The notes under the pieces: model-generated
Database searches by the model: none
Seen by the model: the letters and a program-made list of their open reading frames with translations, nothing else
Told to the model about the DNA's origin: nothing
From: CAZCVI01 sp964502145
GTDB taxonomy: Bacteria > Acidobacteriota > Aminicenantia > UBA2199
Reading direction: 5' to 3'
DNA: 64,000 nt
Assembly (NCBI GenBank): GCA_964502145.1
Contig: CAZCVI010000008.1
Coordinates: forward strand, 62,001-126,000
Shown here: in pieces, positions 17,209 to 25,504 of the stretch
Position numbering within the stretch: the stretch's first letter is position 1
Layout of the letters: each line of letters starts with the position of its first letter
Position numbers and translations under genes: made by a program

Positions 17209-17703
17209 TTATTGTTCCACCACGCCGAAATCTTCTGTGGAAAGCGAATTGAACCAACTTTCGAATCGTTCTTCGTTGTGAACGAAATGCGAGAAGAAAT
17301 CGGAAAGCACGGCTGTATTATATACCATTTCTGAAATAAAAATCGGTGCTTGACACTTCAGGGCGATAGCTACCGCATCGGAAGGTCGGCAATCAATCAC
17401 CGAGATATTGCCATGCCTGCACAGATACATGTCCGCATAATACGTGTTTTCAATAAAATCAGTGATCACGATTTTTTCTACTCTGGCACTCAGATGCGAA
17501 ATGACATCATTAATAAGATCATGGGTCATTGGGCGTGGTGCCACTATACTTTCTAACTCCATGGTGATGGCGTTGGCTTCAAACTCGCCAATCCAGATAG
17601 GAATGATCTTATTCTCATCCAAGGGCTTCAATATAATCACCGGTGCCTTGGATACAGGTTCCAAAACAAGTCCAATCAGTTTTACTTCGATTAATTTATC
17701 CAT
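17209..17703 (-). CDS. Bifunctional nuclease family (BFN, DUF151) protein
   Basis: 164 residues matching the BFN/DUF151 family over its whole length: PVIILKP...IPIWIGEFEANAI, then the conserved PRPMTHDL segment and the CRPSDAVAIALK motif near residue 115. Family members have been linked to nuclease activity in plants and occur as small cytoplasmic proteins across bacteria; the bacterial role is not settled. No ribosome site precedes the ATG. A promoter ending 10 bases upstream suggests an almost leaderless mRNA. Confidence 0.85.
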   Translation of the reverse strand: MDKLIEVKLIGLVLEPVSKAPVIILKPLDENKIIPIWIGEFEANAITMELESIVAPRPMTHDLINDVISHLSARVEKIVITDFIENTYYADMYLCRHGNISVIDCRPSDAVAIALKCQAPIFISEMVYNTAVLSDFFSHFVHNEERFESWFNSLSTEDFGVVEQ

Positions 17704-17713
17704 TATGTTTTTC

Positions 17714-17742
17714 TATATAATATTAAAATGTTTATTTTTCAA
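17714..17742 (-). promoter_or_regulatory. Promoter giving a near-leaderless transcript for the DUF151 gene
   Basis: On the minus strand TTGAAA (17742-17737) and TATATA (17719-17714) are 17 bases apart. The ATG at 17703 lies only 10 bases past the -10 box, so the leader would be about 3-4 bases, and no Shine-Dalgarno is present. It overlaps the AT-rich end of the intergenic gap to pepA. Confidence 0.45.
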
Positions 17743-17772
17743 TTATTTTTTATTTTTTTCATGGGGAGTTTA

Positions 17773-19236
17773 TTACGAAAGCCGTCCCAGATACTCAATC
17801 ACCAGTCGAACACCAAACCCGGTGGCGCCTTCGCGCAGATAAAAACCACTGGCTTTACTGAGAAAAGCTGTTCCAGCAATATCAAGATGGGCAAAAGGTA
17901 CCGCACTGACAAACTCTTTTAAAAAAAGCGCGGCTTTAATTGTATGGGCGGGTCCGTACCCGCAGTTTTTTAAATCTGCGATCTTGCTTTTGATGCTCTC
18001 TTTATAATCGTCAACCAATGGTAACTGCCATAATCGTTCGCCCGTGTTTCGTCCGGCTCTTAATAGAAGCATGATTAACTGTTTATGATTCCCCATCAAC
18101 CCGGCCACATCATCACCCAATGCATTCACCACACCACCTGTCAGCGTAGATAATTCTACTATATAATCCGGGTGATCATGTACTGCTGAAATCAATGCAT
18201 CCGCTAACAACAACCGTCCTTCAGAATCTGTATTCACTACTTCCACTGTTTTTTTATTTCTGAACGTGAGAATATCTCCCGGTTTGTACCCGTTCGCGCC
18301 CACCACGTTTTCTGCTATGGGTACATAAGCTTCCACTGCGATTGGTAATTCCAGTGCTGGTAAAGCAGACATCACACCCAATACCGCTGCGGCACCGCTC
18401 ATATCGCATTTCATTTCAGACATTGAATTGCCTGTTTTGATATTCAAACCACCCGCATCAAACGTGATCCCTTTGCCTACCAAAGCCACTGTTTTTAATA
18501 CCTGGGCAGGACGATAACTGACACGTACTAGTGCAGGTTCATAAGGAGAAGCATTCCCTACTGCCAATATGCCCGGTAGATTCTGTTCCAGCAATTCCCG
18601 CTTTCTTAAAACCGAGACAGTTAATCCTTTATGTTGCGCCGCCAGCATTTGAAATGCCGCTACTAAATAATCGGGGTTCACTTTGGCTGGTGGTTCATTC
18701 ACCAGATCACGGACCATCACTACAGAACGATTAATACAGTCCTGTCGCTTGATCAAGACTTCCGTCAAATGCTCCACTGTCAGCGGAGAAACGCTATAAA
18801 TACCCAGCTCTTTGAGTCGAATCACTTCTTTCCGACTCAAATACCGATCAAACGAGTACGCGCTAATATAGAGGAAATCAATAAAACTCTTCCAGAACTC
18901 GCCGGACAATGGCACGTCCTGAACAAAATGAAGCACCGCGTTTTTGATCTTTTGGTGCTCCAGTGTGTTCACCACTTCTTTCGCGCATTTGATAATATCT
19001 ACCAATCGCCCAGCATCACCTTTGCCTGCACCCACGACCACCAATAGGCGCTGGTGTACTGCCGAATGAAACACTATACTGCCACCCGCTTTGCCATTAA
19101 AACGAACGCGGTGAAACACACTTTCCAGTTCCGGGTAGGCACCGAAAACGGGTGACATCGCTTGATCTTTAAATATGGGTAACACCACCGCTTCATCGCT
19201 ACCGAAATCCAATTTCTGCTTGATACTAATTTTCAT
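17773..19236 (-). CDS. pepA: Leucyl aminopeptidase (M17 family)
   Basis: 487 residues, the usual M17 length. The C-terminal catalytic half has the metal-binding blocks VGKGITFDAGGLNIK, MKCDMSGAAAV and the family signature NTDSEGRLLLADAL, followed by LSTLTGG. The enzyme is a cytoplasmic dizinc hexamer that removes N-terminal residues from peptides. The N-terminal domain is divergent, as usual. It stands alone between the DUF151 gene and the divergent CotH-like gene, with AGGA about 15 bases before the ATG. Confidence 0.92.
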   Translation of the reverse strand: MKISIKQKLDFGSDEAVVLPIFKDQAMSPVFGAYPELESVFHRVRFNGKAGGSIVFHSAVHQRLLVVVGAGKGDAGRLVDIIKCAKEVVNTLEHQKIKNAVLHFVQDVPLSGEFWKSFIDFLYISAYSFDRYLSRKEVIRLKELGIYSVSPLTVEHLTEVLIKRQDCINRSVVMVRDLVNEPPAKVNPDYLVAAFQMLAAQHKGLTVSVLRKRELLEQNLPGILAVGNASPYEPALVRVSYRPAQVLKTVALVGKGITFDAGGLNIKTGNSMSEMKCDMSGAAAVLGVMSALPALELPIAVEAYVPIAENVVGANGYKPGDILTFRNKKTVEVVNTDSEGRLLLADALISAVHDHPDYIVELSTLTGGVVNALGDDVAGLMGNHKQLIMLLLRAGRNTGERLWQLPLVDDYKESIKSKIADLKNCGYGPAHTIKAALFLKEFVSAVPFAHLDIAGTAFLSKASGFYLREGATGFGVRLVIEYLGRLS

Positions 19237-19366
19237 TGTTCGAATAATCCTGCCAAGTTTAATGATATGTCCAATTGTCTTTTCAATCGGTTGTTCAATA
19301 GACTATCTATTATACCATAAAAAAAAAATAAAAATGATACAAAAAAAGCAGAACTCGCAAAATTAC

Positions 19367-19395
19367 TTGCAAAAAATATTTATATTTTGTATAAA
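19367..19395 (+). promoter_or_regulatory. Promoter for a leaderless transcript of the CotH-like gene
   Basis: TTGCAA (19367-19372) and TATAAA (19390-19395) have 17-base spacing, and the ATG at 19403 starts 7 bases after the -10 box. This matches the geometry of a leaderless mRNA. No ribosome-binding site is present. Confidence 0.45.
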
Positions 19396-19402
19396 ATATC
19401 CT

Positions 19403-20449
19403 ATGAAAAGAAAAATATCTTTTATGATCACCTGTATGGTCTGCGTGGTATGGATCAGTTTTGGTGCAGAAGTATCCCAGCTTTTTAAATCCGACCACAT
19501 CTTAAACGTGACACTTGAATACGACATCAAGGGCTTTCGCAAGGACAAGGGGGATAAACGCCGCTATCATCCCGCCACGCTCATGTACCTGGACGCCACT
19601 GGAAAAACAATCCGTTTGCCTGTAGAGATCATGGCCAGAGGTAAACTGCGCCGTACTTTTCTCAATTGTTTGGTGCCTCCTTTCAAAATGAAATTCGCCA
19701 AAAGTAACACTGCCGGCACTCTGTTTGAAGATCAGACGAATCTCAAGCTGGTCACCCATTGCAAGAACAGTCCCGATGAATTCGAACAATTCTACCTCGG
19801 CGAATACCTTTGTTATCGTCTCTACGCTATTTTAACACCCCTCAGTTTTAGAGTGCGGTTGGTTCAAATCCAATATGTTGATTCAAAGAAAGACATGACC
19901 CCCTTTACAGCCACCGCTTTTTTTATTGAATCATACAAGCACATGGCTAAACGGAACAACGCCCGCACTACCACTGTAGAAAGCATCGAATTAACCGATG
20001 CTGATTTTGCCACCTCCACATTGGTCAGTGTGTTTGAATATATGATTGGGAATACCGATTGGTCGATTGCAGGCGGTCACAATATTAAATGGCTGGTCTT
20101 TAACAATTCCAAGAAATTCTTTCCTGTGCCCTATGATTTTGATCTCTCTGGCATCATTGACGCCAGTTATGCCAGACCCGATGAACAATTCCCCATCAAA
20201 TCCGTCAGGGAACGTTTATTTCGCGGTTTTTGCACAAGTATCGGCCAATTCAACCAGACTTTTATTATCTTTCACAAGCATAAAAAAGAGATTCTCGAAC
20301 TCTACAGCACTTTTCCCCTGCTGCCGGAAAAAATCAAAAACCGGTGCCTCAAATACCTCGACGAATTCTACCAGATCATTGTCGACCCCAAACTGGTCAA
20401 ACGTTACTTTGTCGATAACTACCGAGGACGCCCACAACCTAAAAGATAA
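19403..20449 (+). CDS. Exported CotH-kinase-like protein (tentative)
   Basis: 348 residues from the ATG at 19403. The longer upstream reading frame lacks a ribosome site, while the promoter at 19367-19395 points to this start. A signal-peptide-like N-terminus (MKRKISFMITCMVCVVWISFGAEV) is followed by a globular domain. The segments NTDWSIAGGHNIKWL and PVPYDFDLSG resemble the catalytic-region pattern of CotH-type atypical kinases, which use an N-D pair and a DYD-like motif. Other candidates are an uncharacterised exported family. The fold assignment needs a profile search, and any kinase activity is inference. Confidence 0.5.
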   Translation: MKRKISFMITCMVCVVWISFGAEVSQLFKSDHILNVTLEYDIKGFRKDKGDKRRYHPATLMYLDATGKTIRLPVEIMARGKLRRTFLNCLVPPFKMKFAKSNTAGTLFEDQTNLKLVTHCKNSPDEFEQFYLGEYLCYRLYAILTPLSFRVRLVQIQYVDSKKDMTPFTATAFFIESYKHMAKRNNARTTTVESIELTDADFATSTLVSVFEYMIGNTDWSIAGGHNIKWLVFNNSKKFFPVPYDFDLSGIIDASYARPDEQFPIKSVRERLFRGFCTSIGQFNQTFIIFHKHKKEILELYSTFPLLPEKIKNRCLKYLDEFYQIIVDPKLVKRYFVDNYRGRPQPKR

Positions 20450-20563
20450 GCCGGAAAATTATTTTTTTTATTTTTTTTCATCGAACCACCCTTGACTTTT
20501 AAGCGACAATTTGCGATGATAACCATGAGTAACAGAAAGGAATATCGGAATAGGAGGAATGGA

Positions 20564-22000
20564 ATGACTCATATTTTAGTAACTGGTGCTACTGGGTTTA
20601 TTGGTTCACATTTGGTCCGTCATTTATTAGCATTAAAAGAGAAAGAAGGATGGCAGGAGGAAATATTATGTCTTGTCCGTTCTACCAGTGATCTATCCGC
20701 GCTGAAAGGTTTACAAGTAAAGCTTGTGATAGGTGATCTGCGCAATCCTGACAGTCTCATTCCTGCCGTTTACGGGGCCATGTATATTTATCATCTCGCT
20801 GCTGAGCTGTACACCGTCAGTCGCGAGCAATTCTTGGCTGCCAATGTCATTGGCACGGAAAATTTATTAAAAGCCGCTGAAATATATGCCAAGAGTAGTT
20901 TAAAACGGTTCCTGTTAGTTTCCAGTTTAGCTGCCGCAGGTCCCGCACCCGGCTTAGAACCTATTACCGAGGAACAGGAATTTGGTCCTCCCGTGTCATG
21001 GTACGCTGAATCGAAGCAAAAAGTGGAAAAAATTGCCCGGCAATACAGTTCTGGTTTGCCGATTACTATTGTTCGTCCCAGTGGTGTATATGGTCCCCGT
21101 GATCCTGGCTTTTCCGCCGCATTTAAAGCAGCGCGGTTACGCATTCAAGCTACTATTGGTTTTAAAACCGGATATACTGGCATGGTTTATGCCCCGGATC
21201 TAGTAGAAGGAATGGTAGTGGCTGCCCGGGACAACTATACCGCAGGGAAAACGTACTTTCTCAGCAATCCGGTAAATTACACGATAAAAGAAGTCGGAAA
21301 AACAATTGGGAAAGCCGTGGGTAAGCCATTTGGTATTTCAATACCCATCCCGATTTTTATTATGCAGCTAGCTGCCATCTTTGCCGAGTTGATGTATTTA
21401 TTCACCCGCCAGAAGCCTCAACCCACCCGGGATAAAGTGCGCGACCTGGCGCAGCGGTTCTGGCTGTGTTCGGCTAAAAAAGCAGAAAAGGATTTTGGCT
21501 GGGTAGCGAAAACCTCGTTCTTAGAAGGAGCGAAATTAACCAACCAGTACATGTTAGAAGAAGATAAACGAATGGCAGAAATGTCGGGTGATTCGACAGG
21601 TACTTTAACGTTGAAATATATATTAGTCGGATTATGGCTTGGAATTGTCATTGAACTTTTGGCTGCGTTTGGCAAAATATATCAATTTAAACCCTGGGTT
21701 TTGATGATTGGGACCATTTTGGTATTATGGGGATTGGTATTTGGAACGATTGCCAAAAAGATGCGGCGGTTATCTTTCGTGTGGCAATTTCTGCCGGGGT
21801 TTTTTATTCTATTTGCCGCTGAATTGGTGAACCATTATTATCTGCATAATTGGATTTTTTATCCCCGTGCGTTTTTTGGTCTCGCTGAATTGACACCTTT
21901 GGCCCGTGCCATTTGGTTGGGGTTGGCCACTGGTTTTATTATTCCTGGGATCAACCGGATCATGAAACAACTGTACCGCTATCAATTAAGAGTCGGTTAA
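20564..22000 (+). CDS. NAD(P)-dependent epimerase/dehydratase-type SDR with a C-terminal membrane domain
   Basis: 478 residues from the ATG at 20564, which follows AGGAGGAATGGA; an upstream start at 20492 is not supported. Residues 1 to about 330 form an extended SDR: TGATGFIGSH nucleotide loop, YAESK active-site Tyr/Lys, and RPSGVYGPRDPG. Residues of about 350-465 contain about four hydrophobic helices, a region not found in ordinary extended SDRs. The enzyme would therefore be held at the membrane, perhaps acting on a lipid-linked sugar or sterol/isoprenoid-like substrate (inference). The CPBP protease gene follows after 15 bases. Confidence 0.8.
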   Translation: MTHILVTGATGFIGSHLVRHLLALKEKEGWQEEILCLVRSTSDLSALKGLQVKLVIGDLRNPDSLIPAVYGAMYIYHLAAELYTVSREQFLAANVIGTENLLKAAEIYAKSSLKRFLLVSSLAAAGPAPGLEPITEEQEFGPPVSWYAESKQKVEKIARQYSSGLPITIVRPSGVYGPRDPGFSAAFKAARLRIQATIGFKTGYTGMVYAPDLVEGMVVAARDNYTAGKTYFLSNPVNYTIKEVGKTIGKAVGKPFGISIPIPIFIMQLAAIFAELMYLFTRQKPQPTRDKVRDLAQRFWLCSAKKAEKDFGWVAKTSFLEGAKLTNQYMLEEDKRMAEMSGDSTGTLTLKYILVGLWLGIVIELLAAFGKIYQFKPWVLMIGTILVLWGLVFGTIAKKMRRLSFVWQFLPGFFILFAAELVNHYYLHNWIFYPRAFFGLAELTPLARAIWLGLATGFIIPGINRIMKQLYRYQLRVG

Positions 22001-22015
22001 CAAGGAGGTTTTACG

Positions 22016-22813
22016 ATGAACGAACCTATAGATTTAAATGACGTCGACCCCATTGAATTGGAAAATCCAGATATACTGACAATTTACGGCATTATCAAAA
22101 ATGCCGTTTATAAATTGAAGGACAAAACAGCCGTTATCCTGTGGAGTTCTTTTATACTATTATTATTGTGGGGGAATAAGGGTAATTTTGAATTGCTCAA
22201 GCCCGAATGGCGGGCGCCCCTTTTTGGCGATCTCGCGTGGAAGAACCAGTTGATTAATTTTCTGGCTGGATTTATATTACTCGTTATTATTCCGTGTTGT
22301 ATTATTAAATTCTATTTTAAGGAAAAGCTTTCCGATTATGGATTGGGGTTTTCCAGAGCGCGGGTGAAGTTAGGGTGGTTGGCGTTAGTAGTAACTTTAG
22401 TGCTTTGTTTGCCAATTTTCTATTTAGGCACATTGAACCCGGAAATGCAAGCGGAGTACCCTTTGTTTCGGGATAGTATCACCACTTGGGGTAATTTTAT
22501 TATTTATGAACTCGTATATTTCCTTTTCTTCATTAATATAGAATTTATTTTCCGTGGTTACTTGCTTTTCGGGCTTTTTGGGTTTAGTGGCAAGGATAGT
22601 CGTGCCAGATATTTCGGGGTGTATGCGATTTTGATCCAGATGTTGGCATATACCATGTGGCATATCTCGAAACCAATGCCCGAATATATGGGAACCATCT
22701 TTTGGGGAGTAGCAATGGCTGCTATAGCTTTAAAAATTCGTTCTATTTGGCCGATTATTATTGTTCATTGGTTGCTGAATGTTTGGGTGGATGTATTGTT
22801 GTGGTTGGGGTAG
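22016..22813 (+). CDS. CPBP-family intramembrane metalloprotease
   Basis: 265 residues with about seven hydrophobic segments and an AAGGAGG site. CPBP/Abi motifs are present: IEFIFRG (motif 1, with the second Glu and the Arg kept but the first Glu replaced by Ile), YTMWHISKP (motif 2 His) and IWPIIIVHWLLN (motif 3 His). Members cleave membrane-anchored proteins, for example in CaaX processing or bacteriocin immunity. The loss of the first Glu may alter activity. It is 15 bases after the membrane-SDR gene, so they probably form an operon. Confidence 0.8.
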   Translation: MNEPIDLNDVDPIELENPDILTIYGIIKNAVYKLKDKTAVILWSSFILLLLWGNKGNFELLKPEWRAPLFGDLAWKNQLINFLAGFILLVIIPCCIIKFYFKEKLSDYGLGFSRARVKLGWLALVVTLVLCLPIFYLGTLNPEMQAEYPLFRDSITTWGNFIIYELVYFLFFINIEFIFRGYLLFGLFGFSGKDSRARYFGVYAILIQMLAYTMWHISKPMPEYMGTIFWGVAMAAIALKIRSIWPIIIVHWLLNVWVDVLLWLG

Positions 22814-22821
22814 AAAAAATC

Positions 22822-22860
22822 AAGTAAAAATGGTTAATGGTTAATGGTTAATTTTTACTT
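22822..22860. terminator. Shared bidirectional terminator with ATGGTTA triplet loop
   Basis: AAGTAAAAAT (22822-22831) pairs with ATTTTTACTT (22851-22860). The loop consists of three near-perfect 7-base repeats (GGTTAAT). It lies between two convergent genes, and A and T tracts on both sides make it usable in both directions. It contains the stop codon of the minus-strand gene. Confidence 0.6.
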
Positions 22861-24674
22861 AACAATTTGTCTTCAACCTGACTGCTATGCACCAAGCGGT
22901 GGCCGCAAAAAATTAATACCAGTTTAATCAAGGTAGTATGTCCCAGGGTTCTTTGTAATTTTTCATCCACCGCGTAGTGGTTTAACTGGTTTTCCGCTTC
23001 TTCGCGTAGTGTTTTAATCTTATCTGTCACATCCAGGAGCCGTGTGTTTTCTGTCTTCTCTGCCGTGGCTTTAATGTATTTGAGTTCAATGAGATAGGCG
23101 TATTTAATCGCCGGGTATTCCAACAGGCGCGGTTCTAACAGCAGATCGGCAAAACCTTTATTGGATTCTTTTTCCGAGTAGATAGAGTATAAATTACTGA
23201 GTCCCAGATACACATTTAAAAAAGTCTGGATGACTTTTTCACCCGTGATAAAATCCCGTAAGCCCGAAGATGCGTCGATACGTTCCACGAGGTACTCGAT
23301 TAAAGGTTGCCAACATCCATTCAAAGCCATATCATCTATTAATTCCGAGTATTTATTCAGATCAAAACTGAAAAAACCCGTTTCATCATAACTTTTGCTG
23401 ATATAATCATAAAACAAATGTTTGATCGTCTCATTGGGAATCGCAAGAATCGTTTTGTACGTCGGTGTCTCGCCGATGATGGTCAATAAGCCGAAGTAAA
23501 AAAGGAGTGACAGGAAGTTTTCCGGTTCCGTTAATTTATTGATCGGAAAACTTTTTTGAAGGATGGTTTGAACCGATTGGTTTTCTATAATATCCTTCAG
23601 TTTGGAGAAATTACCATTGGGTAGAGCTTTGCCTTTTTGATCAATAATGATCAGGTGACGCAGTTTGTGGTAATCCATGCGGACGTTTTGATCAATAAGC
23701 GTCTGGGGAATCTTGGAATCGATTAAATACTCGCTCAGGAAATATAATACTTGCACCGGATTAAATACCTCTTGTGTGGCTTCAGTAGAAAAGCGGTAAT
23801 GATTATACCAGTGACTCATCAATACAAGAAGTTCTGCAGTCGTGTGGCGTATTTTTCCCGTTTGCTCATAGTATTCAATCATGGTTTCCACATCGTGGCG
23901 ATTGAAGCCTAGCATTTCGTTGAGGTCGGAATGGAGGGAGATATTGGTGGCAATGTTAAAACCTGAGGTGACGTCGTCCAAGGTGATAGGAGACACACCG
24001 GTCATAAATAAACGGGAAATGGGTGAGTACGCACCGGAAGTGCCGCTTTTGAGCACGTTGAAGAACGCCCTTAAGAAACCTTCGCCGCGGGTGATACTGA
24101 TATATTCATGCATGCCCGCAGTAGATAAAATGGTATTGGCAAAGTTATCGTATTCGTCGATAATCACAAAAAGTTTTTGCTCGTTTCTTGTGCAATAATT
24201 CAAAAAAGTATTCATAAGAACCGCAGCACTATTAAAAGAATCAAATTTGGTTTCCGCTTTTTCCACATCGACATCCAGTTGTTTCTGGTACCTTTGCAGG
24301 AAAGTTCGGGTCGTATTTTTAATATACTGGAGGAAAGCCTCCTCTATTTTTTCACTATTGGCATCCACTGCGGAGAAGTCCAGCTTCAAAACCAGGTAAC
24401 TATTTTTTTCCTTCGTCGGGTTTTGTTGGATATAAGTGCCGTTAAAAATGGTATCAAAGTTCTCTTTCTGTTTGACATCATAATAAAATTCCATTATCGA
24501 GAGGAGCAGGGACTTGCCAAAACGGCGGGGCCGGATGAAGAATAAATAGCGGCCTTTTTCTTCAATCTTCTTGATATAATGCGTTTTATCCACATAATAA
24601 TAATTTGCTGCGGAGAAATAATCAAAGTTAGAAACCCCGTAGGGTATTTGTTTTAAATTTAGCTCTTCAGTCAT
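22848..24674 (-). CDS. AAA-ATPase-like protein with C-terminal PD-(D/E)XK nuclease-like domain
   Basis: About 608 residues from the ATG at 24674 (a TTG at 24692 is the alternative). The N-terminal domain matches the AAA-ATPase_like family: PYGVSNFDYFSAANYYYVDKT, a Walker A region FIRPRRFGKSLLLS and Walker B LFVIIDEYDNFANTIL. The C-terminal part (about 490-560) has the PDDEXK pattern with GFADLLLEP then YLIELKYIK. Such proteins occur in many copies in Bacteroidota and Aminicenantes-like genomes. A role in defence or selfish-element biology is suspected but unproven. It converges on the CPBP gene. Confidence 0.85.
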   Translation of the reverse strand: MTEELNLKQIPYGVSNFDYFSAANYYYVDKTHYIKKIEEKGRYLFFIRPRRFGKSLLLSIMEFYYDVKQKENFDTIFNGTYIQQNPTKEKNSYLVLKLDFSAVDANSEKIEEAFLQYIKNTTRTFLQRYQKQLDVDVEKAETKFDSFNSAAVLMNTFLNYCTRNEQKLFVIIDEYDNFANTILSTAGMHEYISITRGEGFLRAFFNVLKSGTSGAYSPISRLFMTGVSPITLDDVTSGFNIATNISLHSDLNEMLGFNRHDVETMIEYYEQTGKIRHTTAELLVLMSHWYNHYRFSTEATQEVFNPVQVLYFLSEYLIDSKIPQTLIDQNVRMDYHKLRHLIIIDQKGKALPNGNFSKLKDIIENQSVQTILQKSFPINKLTEPENFLSLLFYFGLLTIIGETPTYKTILAIPNETIKHLFYDYISKSYDETGFFSFDLNKYSELIDDMALNGCWQPLIEYLVERIDASSGLRDFITGEKVIQTFLNVYLGLSNLYSIYSEKESNKGFADLLLEPRLLEYPAIKYAYLIELKYIKATAEKTENTRLLDVTDKIKTLREEAENQLNHYAVDEKLQRTLGHTTLIKLVLIFCGHRLVHSSQVEDKLLSKN

Positions 24675-24791
24675 GGTCTTATAGTAATCCAAAGGAAAGA
24701 AATTGTCAAGATGGAAAAACTTTGGCGTCCCCCCATTTTTTTCTCACTGAACCAAGACCCCGTTGTTGGTCAACAACAAATACCGAACTGA

Positions 24792-24992
24792 CGAGTATTC
24801 CCAGTCAGTGTTGTTTCAAATAAAATTTCAGAACACCTTTTCCTCTTACCACGAATATTAGTCCATGATAAATTTTTCACCATAATTCTTTTGCCAACAT
24901 TGGAGACGAAAAAATGGAGGGATGATACTTATTTAACTTCCAAGAAACTCGCCCGAAATCGTATCCAAGACCATGTTTTCGCCGCTTATTAA
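24792..24992 (+). pseudogene. Possible 3'-end remnant of a gene feeding into the palindromic repeat
   Basis: A 66-codon open stretch without a start codon ends in SKKLARNRIQDHVFAAY and TAA at 24990-24992. The second repeat copy ends SKKLARNYIQDHVFAAY, and three of the four codon differences between the copies are silent, which suggests that the frame was once coding. Upstream codons (LLPTLETKKWRDDTYLT) differ between the copies. No family is recognised. The rest of the 24693-25198 gap holds the repeat below and a small GGGGGAT/ATCCCCC hairpin near 25150-25180. Confidence 0.4.
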
Positions 24993-25134
24993 TGCGCCAG
25001 GATGGCGCGTCTACGTAGACGCGACATCCTTGTCGCATTATTTTAATTCAACTGTTTCCAAGAACTCTAAATTGCAAGAGTTTCTTTCCAGTTATAATCC
25101 CATCAAGCGTAGCGACGTTGGCGGAATCGCTTCC
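24938..25134. repeat. About 200-bp dispersed element with a 49-bp palindrome, copy 1
   Basis: It is about 80 percent identical by eye to 28444-28657. The core AATGCGCCAGGATGGCGCGT (24991 on) plus CTAC and its inverse GTAGACGCGACATCC...GCATT (25015-25039) form a nearly perfect palindrome with 24-25-base arms. A second small hairpin, AAGAACTCT/AGAGTTTCTT, follows. The left 55 bases encode the conserved C-terminal peptide described above. Confidence 0.75.
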
Positions 25135-25198
25135 CTAGGAAAAACACCCACCGGGGGATTGGCATTATCCCCCAGTGTTCCTTACTTACCGCAGTGAA

Positions 25199-25504
25199 TT
25201 AACTGTATGGGCAAGTAGGGTCAACGCCATCGCAAGAAACATAGTCAATTTTAGGTAACCCAAATTGATTTTCACAGGTCACTCGCCATATTGCGCCACA
25301 CAAATATCCATCACAGCAGGACCAATAAATGGTAGCAAAATCAACGCCGTGTGGACAGTCCGCAATAGATGCAAACCCACACCAAACGAAGAAATCGTAA
25401 TGACATCCATTTTGAGCACTGCCATTCATTTGCATGGTAAAATAAACTGCCATCATTATAAAAATGATGGCCGCAATGGTATAAAACGTTTTTTGTTTCA
25501 TCAT
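25199..25504 (-). CDS. Small exported cysteine-rich peptide
   Basis: 101 residues. An N-terminal hydrophobic helix (TFYTIAAIIFIMMAVYFTM) acts as a signal or anchor. The remaining 70 residues hold nine cysteines (NGC, VWC, ADC, SCC, YLC, VTC, VSC, PTC) and are rich in aromatic residues. Its ATG overlaps the stop of the upstream beta-propeller gene (ATGA, 25501-25504), so translation is coupled. I recognise no family. In Bacteroidota small secreted peptides of the NVEALA kind sit beside 6-bladed propeller genes, and this may be an analogous pair. A disulfide-rich secreted protein is the simplest view. Confidence 0.65.
   Translation of the reverse strand: MMKQKTFYTIAAIIFIMMAVYFTMQMNGSAQNGCHYDFFVWCGFASIADCPHGVDFATIYWSCCDGYLCGAIWRVTCENQFGLPKIDYVSCDGVDPTCPYS

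Noticed and set aside
19175..19402. N-terminal extension of the CotH-like protein
   Set aside because: It overlaps the pepA start and its own promoter, and the internal ATG at 19403 begins a proper signal peptide.
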